From: Neobacillus soli NBRC 102451
GTDB taxonomy: Bacteria; Bacillota; Bacilli; Bacillales; Cytobacillaceae
NCBI RefSeq assembly: GCF_001591665.1
Contig: NZ_BCVI01000004.1
Coordinates: forward strand, 1 to 51,025
Length of the DNA: 51,025 bases
Direction of reading: 5' to 3'
Position 1 is the first letter of the stretch, and each line of letters begins with the position of its first letter. The notes under the pieces were generated by a model, which had not been told where the DNA came from, ran no database searches, and worked only from the letters and a program-made list of their open reading frames with translations. Shown piece by piece: positions 9,162-18,224 of this stretch. The position numbers and the translations under genes are program-made.

Positions 9162-9569
9162 TTAATGCTCCTCGTGTTTATTTTTTCGAATACCTTTTCT
9201 TGCTAGTTCATCGGCAACTTTATTTTCGGCACTTGAAATCCATTTCATAAAAAACAATGGGAATTTTCGCGACAAGTGTAAGGCCTGTTCTAGTAAGGGG
9301 GCGAAAAGTTTGTTTTTAGCGAATTCCTTTTCAACCGCCTTGTTGACTAATTCGGAATCGGTACGAAATGACAGCAACGATTCCGTTAACCCCATTTCTA
9401 AACATATCTCCAATGCTTTTATAAATGCATGATATTCCGCTTCATGATTTGACATGCTTCCCAGCGGGATCGAATACTTTTCAGTAATGCCGTTTCCTTT
9501 TATAAATATACCCGCGCCGCTTGGTCCTGGATTGCCAGCGCTGGCACCATCAATATAGACCTCAATCAA
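9162..9569 (-). CDS. ypdQ: RNase HI-like protein (YpdQ)
   Basis: 135-aa RNase H fold protein. It starts IEVYIDGASAGNPGPSGAG and retains a full DEDD tetrad: D7, E45 (NHEAEY), D71 (RTDSELV) and D120 (VADELAR). It would cleave the RNA strand of RNA-DNA hybrids; activity of YpdQ-type proteins is not certain. The TTG start at 9569 lies 8 nt after GGAGG. It is divergent from a second RNase H-like gene (ypeP) across a 200-bp intergenic region, and is followed by a DMT transporter gene. Confidence 0.88.
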   Translation of the reverse strand: MIEVYIDGASAGNPGPSGAGIFIKGNGITEKYSIPLGSMSNHEAEYHAFIKALEICLEMGLTESLLSFRTDSELVNKAVEKEFAKNKLFAPLLEQALHLSRKFPLFFMKWISSAENKVADELARKGIRKNKHEEH

Positions 9570-9686
9570 TGCTATTTCCTCCGTTTTTGTATTACTGAAA
9601 GTTTATCATATTTCTCCTAGGGCAGAAAATATTTATTCTTATAGCCCCGATGGTTATCTGGGTATGATAACACTATATGACTGAAT

Positions 9687-9708
9687 AAGGTAAAATTAAG
9701 TTTACCTT
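9687..9708. promoter_or_regulatory. Perfect inverted repeat between the two RNase H-like genes
   Basis: AAGGTAAA-N6-TTTACCTT is an exact 8-bp inverted repeat with a 6-nt spacer, in the divergent ypdQ/ypeP intergenic region about 65 nt before ypeP. It looks like an operator for a dimeric regulator. There is no T-run, so it is not a terminator. The binding protein is unknown. Confidence 0.4.
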
Positions 9709-9772
9709 AAAACCAGTTAAGAATAAGTTATTCAGGAAACAACCATTTTTTTCTAGAAGGGCTGAAAATACA

Positions 9773-10429
9773 ATGAAATATAGACTTGAGTGGATGTATA
9801 AATTAAAAAGCAGCGAAAAGGTTCAGTTTTCCTCTGAATGGGTACAAGACGAAACAGCCATACAGATAGGGGAAGAGCTTGAAATGACTGGAAAAGTAAC
9901 AGATCTGTTTTTTTATGATGAAAAAGGCACATCATGGATTTTGAAGGAAATGAAAAAGCTGTTAACTGAAATTGAGGAAGACCCCCATGACATAACCGTC
10001 TATTTTGATGGAGGATTTCAAAAGGAAACAAACCAGGCAGGTCTTGGTGCTGTGATTTTTTTCAAGCAAGGGAAAAAGAAATACCGGATTCGTGCCAATG
10101 AGCGGTTTGATGAAATGGAAACGAATAACGAAGCCGAATATGCAGCCTTTTATTATGCATTAACTATTTTAGAGGATTTAGGGGTTCATCATTTATCGTG
10201 TGAATTTAAGGGAGATTCACAGGTTGTATTAAAGCAGTTGGAGGGAGAGTGGCCTTGCTATGAAGAGACACTTAATAAATGGCTTGACAGAATTGAGGAG
10301 AAGATTACTGCGCTGGGCCTAAAACCAAAATATACGGCGATTGCCAGAAAAGATAACAAGGAAGCAGATAAATTGGCCACCCAAGCATTAGAGGGAAAAG
10401 AAATATTTGCAAAAACATTGATTCTTTAA
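9773..10429 (+). CDS. ypeP: RNase H-like protein with N-terminal extension (YpeP)
   Basis: 218 aa. Residues 1-70 form an extra N-terminal domain, followed by an RNase H domain with D79 (VYFDGG), E122 (NNEAEY), D148 (GDSQVV) and D199 (KEADKLA), so the DEDD residues are present. It matches B. subtilis YpeP in length and context. The ATG at 9773 is preceded by AGAAGGG. It is followed 20 nt later by the YpeQ zinc-finger gene, suggesting co-transcription. Confidence 0.88.
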   Translation: MKYRLEWMYKLKSSEKVQFSSEWVQDETAIQIGEELEMTGKVTDLFFYDEKGTSWILKEMKKLLTEIEEDPHDITVYFDGGFQKETNQAGLGAVIFFKQGKKKYRIRANERFDEMETNNEAEYAAFYYALTILEDLGVHHLSCEFKGDSQVVLKQLEGEWPCYEETLNKWLDRIEEKITALGLKPKYTAIARKDNKEADKLATQALEGKEIFAKTLIL

Positions 10430-10449
10430 GAAACGGGTGTGAGACTCTG

Positions 10450-10635
10450 TTGAAGGACTTAAGCAGAAGAAAATTATTTAGCCAAGTGGAGTCCTTAATG
10501 GTTCAATACTGTGAGGGCTGCTTTTTACATCAGCATTTGAAAAAGGAAGGCGGCCGTAGATTGGCCCATCGTTTTTGCATTTCACAATGCACGATTGGAG
10601 AACAGCTACAAGAGTATGGGAAAAAGCTGACCTAA
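10450..10635 (+). CDS. ypeQ: Small zinc-finger protein (YpeQ)
   Basis: 61-aa basic protein with a CxxC (YCEGC) and, 18 residues later, CxxxC (FCISQC), consistent with one bound zinc. Size and position directly after ypeP match B. subtilis YpeQ, a DUF2602-type protein of unknown role. The TTG start has a weak Shine-Dalgarno (GGGTGTGAG); translational coupling to ypeP is plausible. It ends at an intrinsic terminator. Confidence 0.8.
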   Translation: MKDLSRRKLFSQVESLMVQYCEGCFLHQHLKKEGGRRLAHRFCISQCTIGEQLQEYGKKLT

Positions 10636-10640
10636 AAACT

Positions 10641-10683
10641 GAATTTTCCATTCAGAATTCTGATGCTGAATGGAATTTTTTTG
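10641..10683 (+). terminator. Intrinsic terminator after ypeQ
   Basis: The inverted repeat CCATTCAG/CTGAATGG is flanked by AATTTT and AATTTTTTT. Confidence 0.82.
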
Positions 10684-10761
10684 TTTTTTTTATTTCTTTA
10701 CTGATTAAGGACAAAGTGGGAAAATGGACTGTGGAAAGCTATTTAAAAGGGAGCAATTGTT

Positions 10762-12930
10762 ATGAAGTTAATTATTGCCGAAAAACCTGACCAGGGATCA
10801 ACGCTAGCCTCGATTTTTAAACATAAAAAACAAAAGGGTTTTATCGAAATATTTCCAAACGATGTTTTTCCCAAGGGCGCCTATGTGACTTGGGCAATTG
10901 GTCATGTCTGTCAATTAGTCTCACCTGAAAAATATCAGCAAGGGTGGAAAAAATGGTCATTAGATAATTTACCGATTATTCCAGAACACTTCGAATATGA
11001 AGTAACAAAAGATAAAGCAAGTCAATTTGCGGTTATTAAAAAACTAGTCACTAATCCAGCGGTGAGCGAAATTATTCATGCGGGTGATGCCGGTCGTGAA
11101 GGTGAACTTATCATCCGCAATATCCTTCGGTTAACAAAAAGCCGTAAACCGATGAAAAGGTTATGGATTTCCTCGTTAACAGCGAATGCCATCAGGGATG
11201 GATTTCAAAAGCTTTTAGATGAAGGGGAGACGCGAAGCTTGTATTTTGAGGCCTATACACGGGCATGTGCTGATTGGGTGGTTGGCATGAATGCTTCTCG
11301 GCTTTATAGTTTACTACTTCAAAAGCAGGGTTTTTCCGATGTTTTTTCAGTCGGCAGGGTACAAACTCCGACTTTAGCCCTTATTGTTAAAAGAGAACTG
11401 GAAATAGAGAATTTTAAGGCTGAGCCATTTTGGGAGGTACTAGCTCATTTCTTAATCAACGGCAAAAAATATACGGGGAAATGGCAGAATGATGGAGAAA
11501 CGCGTGTAAAAACAAAAGAATTAGCAGAAAAAGTTGCTGCGTTTTGTCGAGAAAAGCCCGCAGAGGTCAGCGAGGTCCTTGCTGAACGAAAGGAATTTTT
11601 TCCACCACTTTTGTATAATCTATCTGCCCTTCAAGCAGAAGCGAATAAACGCTTTAAATTCTCACCGAAAAAAACACTTGATGTCATGCAAAAGCTCTAT
11701 CAAAAAGGGTATGTCTCCTATCCACGCTCAGATTCTCGATACGTAACAAAAGAAGAAGCCAATACCTTCCCAGAAATTCTAAATAAATTTAGTCATATTA
11801 AAGCCTATGAAAGCTTTTTTCCATTACCATTTGCGACGCTTTCAGAAAACAAACGGTATGTGAATGAAAAGAAGGTTACTGACCACTACGCGATTATTCC
11901 GACTGAACAAATCCCAAATGTTGAGAGGCTTGATCCTGACGAGCGGAGGATTTACGATTTAGTTGCTACGAGTTTAATCGCTGCTCATTACAATAAGGCA
12001 ATCGCTGAATATACAACTGTAACAACGTTGGTAGACAGCCGGGCAGCATTTATCTCAAAGGGAAAAGTAGAAATTGAACAGGGCTGGAGAAAAGTGCTGA
12101 ATCCAAAGGAACGTGAGGATGAGCCTGCACTGCCATTGCTTTTAAAAGGGGAGCAAGGGAAGACGGAAAAGGTGGAAGTTAAAGAAAGCCAGACACAGCC
12201 GCCTAAACGCTATACAGAAGGTCAGTTGATTACGTTAATGAAAACGGCTGGCAAGCATATAGATGATAAAGAGCTTGAGAAAATTTTGTCAAAGACTGAA
12301 GGTCTTGGTACTGAAGCCACTAGGGCTGGGATTATCACCATGCTAAAGGATCGCTTATACATTGAGGTAAGCAAGAATTTAGTGTATGCGACAGCAAAAG
12401 CGAAAATCTTGATTGAAGCGATTGGTAAAGAAATCTTGGCCTCACCAGAAATGACGGCAAAGTGGGAGCAAAAACTGAAGGAAATATCAGAGGGATCAGC
12501 AGTGCCGAAACAGTTTATGGAGCAGACAAAAAAGATGGTCATCCATTTAATCTCGTCAAGCATTGGTCAAGCTGCTAATTGGTCTTTTTCGGAGAACGTC
12601 CGCGAAAGCTTTACTCCTGGAAAGCAACGGAAAACGAAACAATCATATTCAAAATTGGGACCTTGTAAGAAATGTGATGGTTCCGTAGTCGACAAGGGCA
12701 GCTTTTACGGTTGTTCAAATTACCAAAAGAATCATTGTGATTTCACGGTATCAAAGAAAATTTTAGGCAAAAATATTACCCAAAAAAACGTAAAGCTCCT
12801 CCTTTCGGAAGGGAAAACGGAGCTGATTGAAGGATTTTCGAACAAAGAGAAAACCTTTAATGCCCGGCTTTTTCTTGAGGAAAAAGAAAAAAAAGTAAGA
12901 TTCCTGTTTGAAGAAGCTGCATCCAAATAA
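10762..12930 (+). CDS. topB: DNA topoisomerase III (TopB)
   Basis: 722-aa type IA topoisomerase. The N-terminal TOPRIM domain starts MKLIIAEKPDQGSTLA and contains the acidic HAGDAGREGE motif. The active-site region VSYPRSDSRY has its tyrosine at about residue 320. Near the C-terminus one four-cysteine cluster (CKKC...GC...HCDF) is present. It relaxes and decatenates DNA, acting with RecQ-type helicases. The ATG at 10762 is preceded by AAAAGGGAG. It is transcribed alone. Confidence 0.95.
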   Translation: MKLIIAEKPDQGSTLASIFKHKKQKGFIEIFPNDVFPKGAYVTWAIGHVCQLVSPEKYQQGWKKWSLDNLPIIPEHFEYEVTKDKASQFAVIKKLVTNPAVSEIIHAGDAGREGELIIRNILRLTKSRKPMKRLWISSLTANAIRDGFQKLLDEGETRSLYFEAYTRACADWVVGMNASRLYSLLLQKQGFSDVFSVGRVQTPTLALIVKRELEIENFKAEPFWEVLAHFLINGKKYTGKWQNDGETRVKTKELAEKVAAFCREKPAEVSEVLAERKEFFPPLLYNLSALQAEANKRFKFSPKKTLDVMQKLYQKGYVSYPRSDSRYVTKEEANTFPEILNKFSHIKAYESFFPLPFATLSENKRYVNEKKVTDHYAIIPTEQIPNVERLDPDERRIYDLVATSLIAAHYNKAIAEYTTVTTLVDSRAAFISKGKVEIEQGWRKVLNPKEREDEPALPLLLKGEQGKTEKVEVKESQTQPPKRYTEGQLITLMKTAGKHIDDKELEKILSKTEGLGTEATRAGIITMLKDRLYIEVSKNLVYATAKAKILIEAIGKEILASPEMTAKWEQKLKEISEGSAVPKQFMEQTKKMVIHLISSSIGQAANWSFSENVRESFTPGKQRKTKQSYSKLGPCKKCDGSVVDKGSFYGCSNYQKNHCDFTVSKKILGKNITQKNVKLLLSEGKTELIEGFSNKEKTFNARLFLEEKEKKVRFLFEEAASK

Positions 12931-13022
12931 TTCAACTTACATTTATGAAAGTGATAAAGTGCCTTGTAACTCCTATTTTTCTATAGTAAACTTTTAGTGA
13001 TTATTGATTTGGAGGGTACGGG

Positions 13023-13445
13023 ATGCCAACACCTAGTATGGAAGATTATATCGAACAAATATATATTTTGATTGAAGAAAAAGGATACGCTCGGGTCTCA
13101 GATATTGCCGAAGCGCTGTCTGTACATCCCTCCTCAGTAACGAAAATGGTTCAAAAACTAGATAAAGATGAATATTTAGTTTATGAAAAATATAGAGGGC
13201 TTGTGCTAACATCCAATGGTAAAAAGATTGGAAAGCGGTTAGTATTTAGGCATGATTTGCTTGAACAATTTTTAAAAATTATTGGTGTAAAGGATGAAAA
13301 TATTTATAATGATGTTGAGGGGATTGAACATCATTTAAGCTGGGATTCGATTGATCGAATTGGTGATCTCGTTCAGTTTTTTGAGGAAGACCAAAGCCGG
13401 GTTGACGCTTTAAAAGAGATACAAAAACAAAATGAACCGGAATAG
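13023..13445 (+). CDS. mntR: Manganese-responsive regulator MntR
   Basis: 140-aa DtxR-family repressor with an N-terminal winged helix ([20 protein letters not shown]) and a dimerisation/metal domain. All binuclear-site ligands of B. subtilis MntR are at the same numbers: D8, E11, H77, E99, E102 and H103. It represses Mn(II) uptake and activates efflux when Mn(II) is high. The ATG at 13023 follows GGAGGGTA. The Mn-exporter-family terC gene is in the same window at 24.1 kb. Confidence 0.95.
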   Translation: MPTPSMEDYIEQIYILIEEKGYARVSDIAEALSVHPSSVTKMVQKLDKDEYLVYEKYRGLVLTSNGKKIGKRLVFRHDLLEQFLKIIGVKDENIYNDVEGIEHHLSWDSIDRIGDLVQFFEEDQSRVDALKEIQKQNEPE

Positions 13446-13476
13446 GAAGAAAAGCTAAATTTAAACAAAAAAAAGG

Positions 13477-13511
13477 AAGCACCTGGCGAAATATAATGCC
13501 GGGTGCTTTTA
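13477..13511. terminator. Terminator between mntR and a convergent gene
   Basis: The stem AAGCACCTGGC/GCCGGGTGCTT (one G-U) is followed by TTTT, with an A-run on the left side. It overlaps the end of the convergent DUF3892 gene. Confidence 0.85.
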
Positions 13512-13721
13512 AAATAAATTTGGGTAATGATCAAATGACTGATTTGTCTCTGGCATTAAAGATATTTTTCCGTGTACATCCGGAATGGCGTGGATGCCTT
13601 GGATTAAACCATCTTCCGCTTCATTCAATGCCTTACGGTAAGAAATGATGCGCCCCTCGGAAGTCACAAAGCTGATAATTTCCCCAAAATAATTACGATG
13701 AAGTGCAACGATTGATTCCAC
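13509..13721 (-). CDS. DUF3892-family small protein
   Basis: 70 aa. The pattern SIVALHRNYFGEIISFVTSEGRIISYRKALNEA, followed by a Gly-Ile-His segment, resembles DUF3892 proteins (a short beta-rich fold common in Bacillus; function unknown). The GTG start at 13721 lies 7 nt after GGGGG. It is monocistronic and convergent with mntR. Confidence 0.75.
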   Translation of the reverse strand: MESIVALHRNYFGEIISFVTSEGRIISYRKALNEAEDGLIQGIHAIPDVHGKISLMPETNQSFDHYPNLF

Positions 13722-13803
13722 TTTTAATTCCCCCTTTTTGTTTATTCTTTCTATATTGTACGAAAAATAAACAAAAAGGGATTATAGAATCTGATGCTTT
13801 TTC

Positions 13804-14712
13804 TTATTCCCAAGAAAACGGGGTTTCTTGATATACATAATAATTTAGCCAATTTGAAAAGAATAAATGGCCATGGGAACGCCAACGATTTATCGGCGGC
13901 TGTGTTGGGTCATTGTTTGGAAAGTAGTTCTCCGGAATATGAATCTCCAGCCCCTTAGTTAAATCCCTTGAATACTCCTGTGCAAGTGAATCAGATTCAT
14001 ATTCTAAATGGCCGGTAATCATCACGTGTTTTCTATCCCGCGAAGCAATTAATAAAGCTCCAGCTTCCACGGATGCTGCCAATAATTTTAATTCCGGCTT
14101 TTTCTTAATGGCTTCAATCGAAACATCTGTGTAGCGAGAATGGGGAGCATAAAATTGATCATCAAACCCTCGTAACAAAATATCATTTTGTTCGAAAATC
14201 CTGTGAGCATAAATCCCAGAACATTTCCGCTGTAACTCAAATTTACCAATACCGTAATGATAGTTAAGTGCTGCCTGTGCTCCCCAGCAAATATGTAATG
14301 TTGAGGTTACATTTTTATTTGCCCATTCCATAATCTCTGTTAATTCCGCCCAATATTTCACCTGATTGAACTCCAATAGCTCAACAGGGGCACCGGTAAT
14401 AATCATCCCGTCAAATTTCTGATGCTTAATTTGCGGGAAAGTGGTATAAAACTGTTCCAGATGTTGTTTACTTGTATGTGTGGATTCATAAGAGTTGGTT
14501 TTTAAGAAACTGACATTAACCTGCAATGGTGTGTTTCCTAATACTCTTAAAAGCTGCGTTTCCGCTTTTTCCTTTTCAGGCATTAAATTCAAGATAAGTA
14601 TTTTCAGAGGCCTGATGTCCTGGCAGATTGCCCGGTCATTATCCATAATAAAAATATTTTCTTGCTCAAGAACTTCTCGTGCAGGGAGAAGTTTTGGTAT
14701 GTTAATTGGCAA
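13804..14712 (-). CDS. metAA: Homoserine O-acetyltransferase (MetAA)
   Basis: 302-aa MetA-family acyltransferase, first step of methionine synthesis from homoserine. The catalytic Cys is C142 ([10 protein letters not shown]); the His and Glu lie in the GHLEYE motif. Residue 111 is Glu (GAPVELLEF). In published work on B. cereus MetA this glutamate selects acetyl-CoA, whereas glycine gives succinyl-CoA use, so acetyltransferase is the better name. The TTG start at 14712 follows GGGGATGG. I saw no S-box or T-box leader upstream. Confidence 0.93.
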   Translation of the reverse strand: MPINIPKLLPAREVLEQENIFIMDNDRAICQDIRPLKILILNLMPEKEKAETQLLRVLGNTPLQVNVSFLKTNSYESTHTSKQHLEQFYTTFPQIKHQKFDGMIITGAPVELLEFNQVKYWAELTEIMEWANKNVTSTLHICWGAQAALNYHYGIGKFELQRKCSGIYAHRIFEQNDILLRGFDDQFYAPHSRYTDVSIEAIKKKPELKLLAASVEAGALLIASRDRKHVMITGHLEYESDSLAQEYSRDLTKGLEIHIPENYFPNNDPTQPPINRWRSHGHLFFSNWLNYYVYQETPFSWE

Positions 14713-14807
14713 GTGACCATCCCCTTTTTTATTAATTGTTATTTACATTATAAGCATTATTATAATTTCAGAAAAGATAATAATTTGTTCATAATTACTT
14801 ATCGGAA

Positions 14808-14821
14808 TGAAAGCGCTAATT
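14808..14821 (+). promoter_or_regulatory. Candidate cre (CcpA) site before fhs
   Basis: TGAAAGCGCTAATT matches the cre consensus TGWAARCGYTWNCW at 13 of 14 positions. It directly precedes a possible -10 (TACAAT, 14825-14830), so CcpA bound here could repress fhs. Motif only. Confidence 0.45.
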
Positions 14822-14879
14822 TGATACAATGTATAAGTAGGTTAATTCTAAATGCGGAATGCGGGGGATTAAGTTGGTA

Positions 14880-16562
14880 ATGAATATTAAAGTAAAGTCA
14901 GACATTGAAATTGCACAAGAATCAAAGATGAAGCCAATTGTCGAAATAGCTAAAATGATTGGGTTAGAGGAAGATGATCTCGAACTTTTTGGAAAATACA
15001 AGGCGAAACTTTCGAATGAAGCACTAGCCAAAATTAAAACAAAGGAAACAGGGAAAATTATCCTTGTCACTTCGATTAATCCAACACCGGCGGGAGAAGG
15101 TAAATCGACTGTTACCGTTGGGCTGGGGGATGCCTTCAATCTTATTGGTAAAAAGGCAATAATTGCGATAAGAGAGCCTTCTTTAGGACCAACAATGGGT
15201 ATAAAAGGCGGGGCGACTGGCGGCGGCTACTCCCAGGTCCTGCCAATGGAAGACATAAACCTGCATTTTACTGGAGACCTTCATGCGATTACGACTGCTA
15301 ACAATGCCCTTGCCGCTTTAATCGATAATCATCTTCAACAAGGTAATGAACTGAACATTGATCAAAGGAGAATTGTTTGGAAGCGGGCCGTTGATTTAAA
15401 TGATCGTGCTTTAAGAAAAATTATTATCGGACTTGGTGGCCCCCTTCAAGGTGTTCCAAGAGAGGATGGCTTTGATATTACTGTCGCATCGGAAGTTATG
15501 GCAGTTTTATGCTTGGCGACAGACATCAAGGATTTAAAACTGCGATTGTCACGGATGGTCGTTGCCTATAATTACAATAAAGAACCAGTAACGGTCGGTG
15601 ATCTAGGTGTTGAAGGCGCATTAACGTTATTATTAAAAGATGCTGTCAAACCAAACCTAGTGCAAACGATTGAACATACACCGGCACTCATTCACGGCGG
15701 GCCGTTTGCTAATATTGCACATGGCTGCAATAGTGTTATTGCCACGCTGGCTGCATCAAAGTTAGCTGATTATGTCATCACCGAGTCCGGTTTTGGAGCT
15801 GATTTGGGGGCGGAAAAGTTTTTACATATTAAATCAAGAAGTGCTGGTATAAGACCGGAAGCGGTGGTCGTAGTTGCGACGATTCGTGCTTTAAAAATGC
15901 ATGGTGGTGTAGCAAAACAAGAGTTAGCCAGTGAGGATATTCCAGCGTTGACGCTAGGATTTGCTAATCTAAAAAAACACATTGAGACCATTAAAAGCTT
16001 TGGCCTGCCAGTAGTGGTTGCAATTAATAAATTCATTACAGATACAGAACTTGAAGTAAAAACATTACTTGAATGGTGTCAAAGAGAGAATGTTCCGGTT
16101 GCGCTAACAGAGGTATGGGAAAAAGGCGGTGCAGGCGGCATCGAGCTTGCAGAAAAGCTTTTATCAATCATCGGAAACGAAGAAAACAATTTTCATCCAC
16201 TATATGAGCTTTCAGATTCGATTGAACAAAAAGTTAGAACAATTGTCCAAAAGGTTTACGGGGGAAAAGATGTAGAATTTTCTTCAAAAGCCAAAAAACA
16301 GTTAATTGATTTTGAAAAATTCGGCTGGTCTAATTTGGCAGTCTGTATGGCAAAATCGCAATACTCTTTGTCTGATGATCCGACGAAGCTAGGCAGACCA
16401 ACAGATTTCACTGTGACGGTCAGGGAGTTTAAACCATCCATCGGGGCCGGGTTTATTGTGGCATTAACAGGAGATGTCATGACCATGCCAGGTCTGCCAA
16501 AGAAACCGTCAGCACTAAATATGGACTTAGATGAAAACGGAAATGCGGTCGGGCTTTTCTAA
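14880..16562 (+). CDS. fhs: Formate-tetrahydrofolate ligase (Fhs)
   Basis: 560-aa ATP-dependent ligase making 10-formyl-THF from formate and THF. The ATP-binding loop [19 protein letters not shown] is near residue 70, and the family signatures [14 protein letters not shown] and [11 protein letters not shown] are present. The length is typical. The start is not settled: GGGGGA (14863-14868) is 11 nt from the ATG at 14880 and 5 nt from an in-frame TTG at 14874. A possible cre site lies upstream. A repeat element (16564-16625) separates it from the next gene. Confidence 0.93.
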   Translation: MNIKVKSDIEIAQESKMKPIVEIAKMIGLEEDDLELFGKYKAKLSNEALAKIKTKETGKIILVTSINPTPAGEGKSTVTVGLGDAFNLIGKKAIIAIREPSLGPTMGIKGGATGGGYSQVLPMEDINLHFTGDLHAITTANNALAALIDNHLQQGNELNIDQRRIVWKRAVDLNDRALRKIIIGLGGPLQGVPREDGFDITVASEVMAVLCLATDIKDLKLRLSRMVVAYNYNKEPVTVGDLGVEGALTLLLKDAVKPNLVQTIEHTPALIHGGPFANIAHGCNSVIATLAASKLADYVITESGFGADLGAEKFLHIKSRSAGIRPEAVVVVATIRALKMHGGVAKQELASEDIPALTLGFANLKKHIETIKSFGLPVVVAINKFITDTELEVKTLLEWCQRENVPVALTEVWEKGGAGGIELAEKLLSIIGNEENNFHPLYELSDSIEQKVRTIVQKVYGGKDVEFSSKAKKQLIDFEKFGWSNLAVCMAKSQYSLSDDPTKLGRPTDFTVTVREFKPSIGAGFIVALTGDVMTMPGLPKKPSALNMDLDENGNAVGLF

Positions 16563-16563
16563 T

Positions 16564-16625
16564 AGCCTAGCGCCAGCGGCAAAGCGGCTAGTGGACGCCG
16601 CGCAAAGGATGCTTCCGCTTTTCTT
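16564..16625 (+). repeat. Diverged copy of a GC-rich intergenic repeat (copy D)
   Basis: It contains CTAGCGCCAGCGGC and AAGCGGCTAGTGGAC, which match the core of the repeat at 41.4 kb (CTAGCTCCAGCGCC, AGCGGCTAGTGGAC). It can fold with AAAGCGG (16581-16587) pairing to CCGCTTT (16615-16621). It fills the space between fhs and the next gene, ending next to that gene's Shine-Dalgarno. Confidence 0.6.
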
Positions 16626-16640
16626 AAAGGAGTCGAAAAA

Positions 16641-17156
16641 ATGTTTGACCCAACAGCTTTCGATAATATGAAAGTGATCATTGAAGGTGCCCTTTATGAT
16701 CGGGACATAAGTGGTGAGATCGTCATAACCGATCGAAACGATTGTATAAACATGGCTAAAATGTCCCGTCAGTTTGACGTATCCTTCCGCCTGCCCAACA
16801 GTTCGATCACGGCGAAAATTGAGTTGGAATCAAGGCTTGCTAACTTGGCGGCGGAGCTAATACCAGGGGCCTTGTCAATGAAACTTGCTGGATGTCATGT
16901 AAGACTGCATTTTTATCTTGAGCATGGCGAGGGCAAAGATTATCAAATGATAAAAGATATCCTTTTGGATGTATGGGGAGTCACTAGAAAAATTACCATT
17001 TCTGTTCAATATAATCCCCTTGAAAAGGAAAAAAGAATAGTAAATGTTCTTACCGTAGATTTTGATCGGTTGATAAGCGAAGATCACATGGATGATTTGG
17101 TTGAAATGACCGAATTTATGGTGACTACCTTAAAGAATTTGACCAAAAAGTCATAA
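16641..17156 (+). CDS. Conserved hypothetical protein (171 aa)
   Basis: 171-aa soluble protein with no signal peptide or membrane segment; mixed alpha/beta composition. Recognisable stretches include MSRQFDVSFRLPNSS, LAGCHVRLHFYLEHGEGKD and LLDVWGVTRKITISVQY. I do not recognise the family. The ATG at 16641 follows AAAGGAG with good spacing. It lies downstream of fhs, separated by a structured repeat, and ends at a strong terminator. Confidence 0.75.
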   Translation: MFDPTAFDNMKVIIEGALYDRDISGEIVITDRNDCINMAKMSRQFDVSFRLPNSSITAKIELESRLANLAAELIPGALSMKLAGCHVRLHFYLEHGEGKDYQMIKDILLDVWGVTRKITISVQYNPLEKEKRIVNVLTVDFDRLISEDHMDDLVEMTEFMVTTLKNLTKKS

Positions 17157-17158
17157 AA

Positions 17159-17197
17159 AAATTAAACCAGCTTATTATAAGCTGGTTTAATTTTTTT
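17159..17197 (+). terminator. Strong intrinsic terminator
   Basis: A perfect 14-bp stem ATTAAACCAGCTTA/TAAGCTGGTTTAAT with a TTA loop, followed by TTTTTT. Confidence 0.93.
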
Positions 17198-17287
17198 CGA
17201 TTTGAATATTTACAGTATTCAAATTAGAGGGTACGATTATACTTACTAGATATTATGACCACATCCTAATAAAAAGGGGAGATGACG

Positions 17288-18136
17288 TTGGTTAAGACGG
17301 CATGGGTAACGGACAGTACAGCTTATTTAGATGAAGATTTAAGAAATCATCCGGATTTATATAAAATACCATTAACAATTTTACTTGATGATGAAGAATT
17401 TTTAGATGGTGAGGATCTAACGGCTGAACAACTGTTTGAAAGACTTAAAGGGTTAAAAAATCCTCCTAAAACTTCGCAGCCTTCTGTAGGGGCTTTTCAA
17501 ACATTATACGAACAACTTTCAAATGATTATGACCAGATTGTTGCGGTTCTTTTATCAAGTAAATTAAGTGGAACAGTTTCTTCAAGCGAGCAGGCGGCAA
17601 AGCTTGTTTCGATACCCGTGACAACCATTGATTCGAAAATACTTACCTATCCGTTAACAGCCTTACTGAAAAAAGGGATGGATCTTTTGGACGAAGGGAA
17701 CAGTCTTGAATTCGTAATCGAGCAGCTGGAATCATTAAGGGAAACGAATGAAACGTATGTTCTAATTGGCAGCCTTGAGCAGCTCCATCGCAGCGGGAGG
17801 ATGTCAGGGGTGCAATTCTTTCTTGGGAGCATGCTTAACGTTAAGCCAATTATTCGAATTGAGGATGGGGCACTGAATGTAAAAGAAAAAGCAAGAAGCG
17901 AGAAAAAGGCAAAAGAGAAGATTTTGGATTACTTAAGGACATCTTATGAAAAACATCATTTTAAAGAAGTATATATTTTATACGGGTTGCATGAGGAACA
18001 AGCGGCCGCTTGGGAAGATGAGTTAAGAAATCAATTCCCCGAGCTTGAGATTATTTGCTGCCCATTAGGGGCGGTAATCGGCGTTCACGCAGGCGAAAAT
18101 ACCCTCGGAATTAGCTGGCATAACGGTTTAAAATAA
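17288..18136 (+). CDS. DegV-family fatty-acid-binding protein (YitS-like)
   Basis: 282-aa DegV fold. The N-terminal WVTDSTAYLDEDL, the PKTSQPSVGAF signature and the C-terminal HAGENTLGI match DegV proteins, which present fatty acids to FakA-type kinases. A second DegV (38.2 kb) is in the window. The ATG at 17282 abuts the AAGGGGAG Shine-Dalgarno (0 nt), so the TTG at 17288 (MVKTAWVTDS, 6 nt) is chosen. Monocistronic with its own terminator. Confidence 0.88.
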   Translation: MVKTAWVTDSTAYLDEDLRNHPDLYKIPLTILLDDEEFLDGEDLTAEQLFERLKGLKNPPKTSQPSVGAFQTLYEQLSNDYDQIVAVLLSSKLSGTVSSSEQAAKLVSIPVTTIDSKILTYPLTALLKKGMDLLDEGNSLEFVIEQLESLRETNETYVLIGSLEQLHRSGRMSGVQFFLGSMLNVKPIIRIEDGALNVKEKARSEKKAKEKILDYLRTSYEKHHFKEVYILYGLHEEQAAAWEDELRNQFPELEIICCPLGAVIGVHAGENTLGISWHNGLK

Positions 18137-18142
18137 CAAATA

Positions 18143-18175
18143 AAAATAACCTCAACTGCCCGGGGTTATTTTTTG
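18143..18175 (+). terminator. Intrinsic terminator after the degV-like gene
   Basis: The stem AAAATAACCTC/GGGGTTATTTT (one G-U) is followed by Ts. Confidence 0.83.
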
Positions 18176-18224
18176 TTTGTTTTTCATGATAAAATAGCAA
18201 GGATGAGGTAGGTGCTCTAGGAAA

